Shown here one piece after another: positions 63,801-64,000 of a stretch of DNA of 64,000 bases (its first letter is position 1; each line of letters starts with the position of its first letter). Source of the stretch: Opisthorchis felineus (Eukaryota > Platyhelminthes > Trematoda > Opisthorchiida > Opisthorchiidae). Made by a program: the position numbers and the translations under genes. The notes below the pieces were generated by a model that was given only the letters and a program-made list of their open reading frames with translations, ran no database searches and was not told where the DNA came from. The stretch lies in NCBI GenBank assembly GCA_004794785.1, contig SJOL01006476.1, positions 336,485 through 400,484 on the forward strand, given 5' to 3'.

Positions 63801-64000
63801 GTGTGTCGAAATAAGTCAATTCAGGGAGTCTATCAAGAGTGACGTTTACACCACCGGTCATGTTGCCAGGTCACGATTGGAGGAAGGCCTGTTTTAGAAG
63901 CAGACAGGTGTGTTTGTATGACAAATAGGAAGTCGACGACAGGGTCTGAACACAAACACTTGATCCTACATGAAGTCCTCCCCTTGGGTACATGAATCTC

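Noticed and set aside
1..64000. CRISPR arrays, operons or other bacterial-type systems
   Set aside because: Introns, poly(A) signals, SINEs and LINEs show a eukaryotic genome; no regularly spaced repeats were seen.

Overview
The window looks like part of a trematode (liver-fluke type) nuclear genome. Genes are spread thinly and split by introns of 38 bp to about 5 kb, and most of the remaining sequence is decayed transposable-element debris. The organism call rests on three things: minute introns (38 and 41 bp), a tRNA-headed SINE whose translation (for example MAQWLEREFTDRKV) I remember from opisthorchiid fluke protein sets, and RTE-like LINE, Penelope-like and Gypsy relics side by side. The exact species is not determined.

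Four host genes can be supported. (1) 5426-19691, plus strand: the C-terminal 300 codons of an NT5DC2/NT5DC3-type HAD-family 5'-nucleotidase, rebuilt from eight exons whose phases all agree; the N-terminal exons, with the first HAD motif, were not found. (2) 28737-29887, plus: a complete adenosine kinase with one 41-bp intron. (3) about 34339-46465, plus: ten small phase-compatible exons giving a protein of about 310 residues that I do not recognise. (4) 57254-57864, minus: an exon with the PAPS-reductase-like catalytic domain of FAD synthase (FLAD1), plus a possible last exon with a poly(A) signal. Genes 1, 2 and 4 act in nucleotide or nucleotide-cofactor metabolism, but nothing suggests joint regulation.

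Mobile-element layout: an RTE-like LINE endonuclease/linker relic at 3.1-4.2 kb (minus); LINE 3' ends at 12.8 kb (plus), 26.4 kb (minus), and a head-to-head pair at 49.4-51.4 kb; tRNA-derived SINEs at 2.9, 20.5, 37.1, 54.6 and 59.0 kb; a Penelope-like element (PLE) 3' end at 52.5-53.3 kb and terminal-repeat copies of the same family at 4.4, 6.8, 33.9, 35.1 and 47.7 kb; and two opposed Gypsy relics at 60.7-63.8 kb. 

The most interesting signals are structural. One PLE terminal repeat forms a 64-bp near-perfect palindrome inside a 12-bp target duplication. Several copies carry a hammerhead-ribozyme-like core, and a separate tRNA-derived SINE is followed directly by a different hammerhead-like core. 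All exon models were made by eye from splice sites, frame and remembered family similarity; no search was run.
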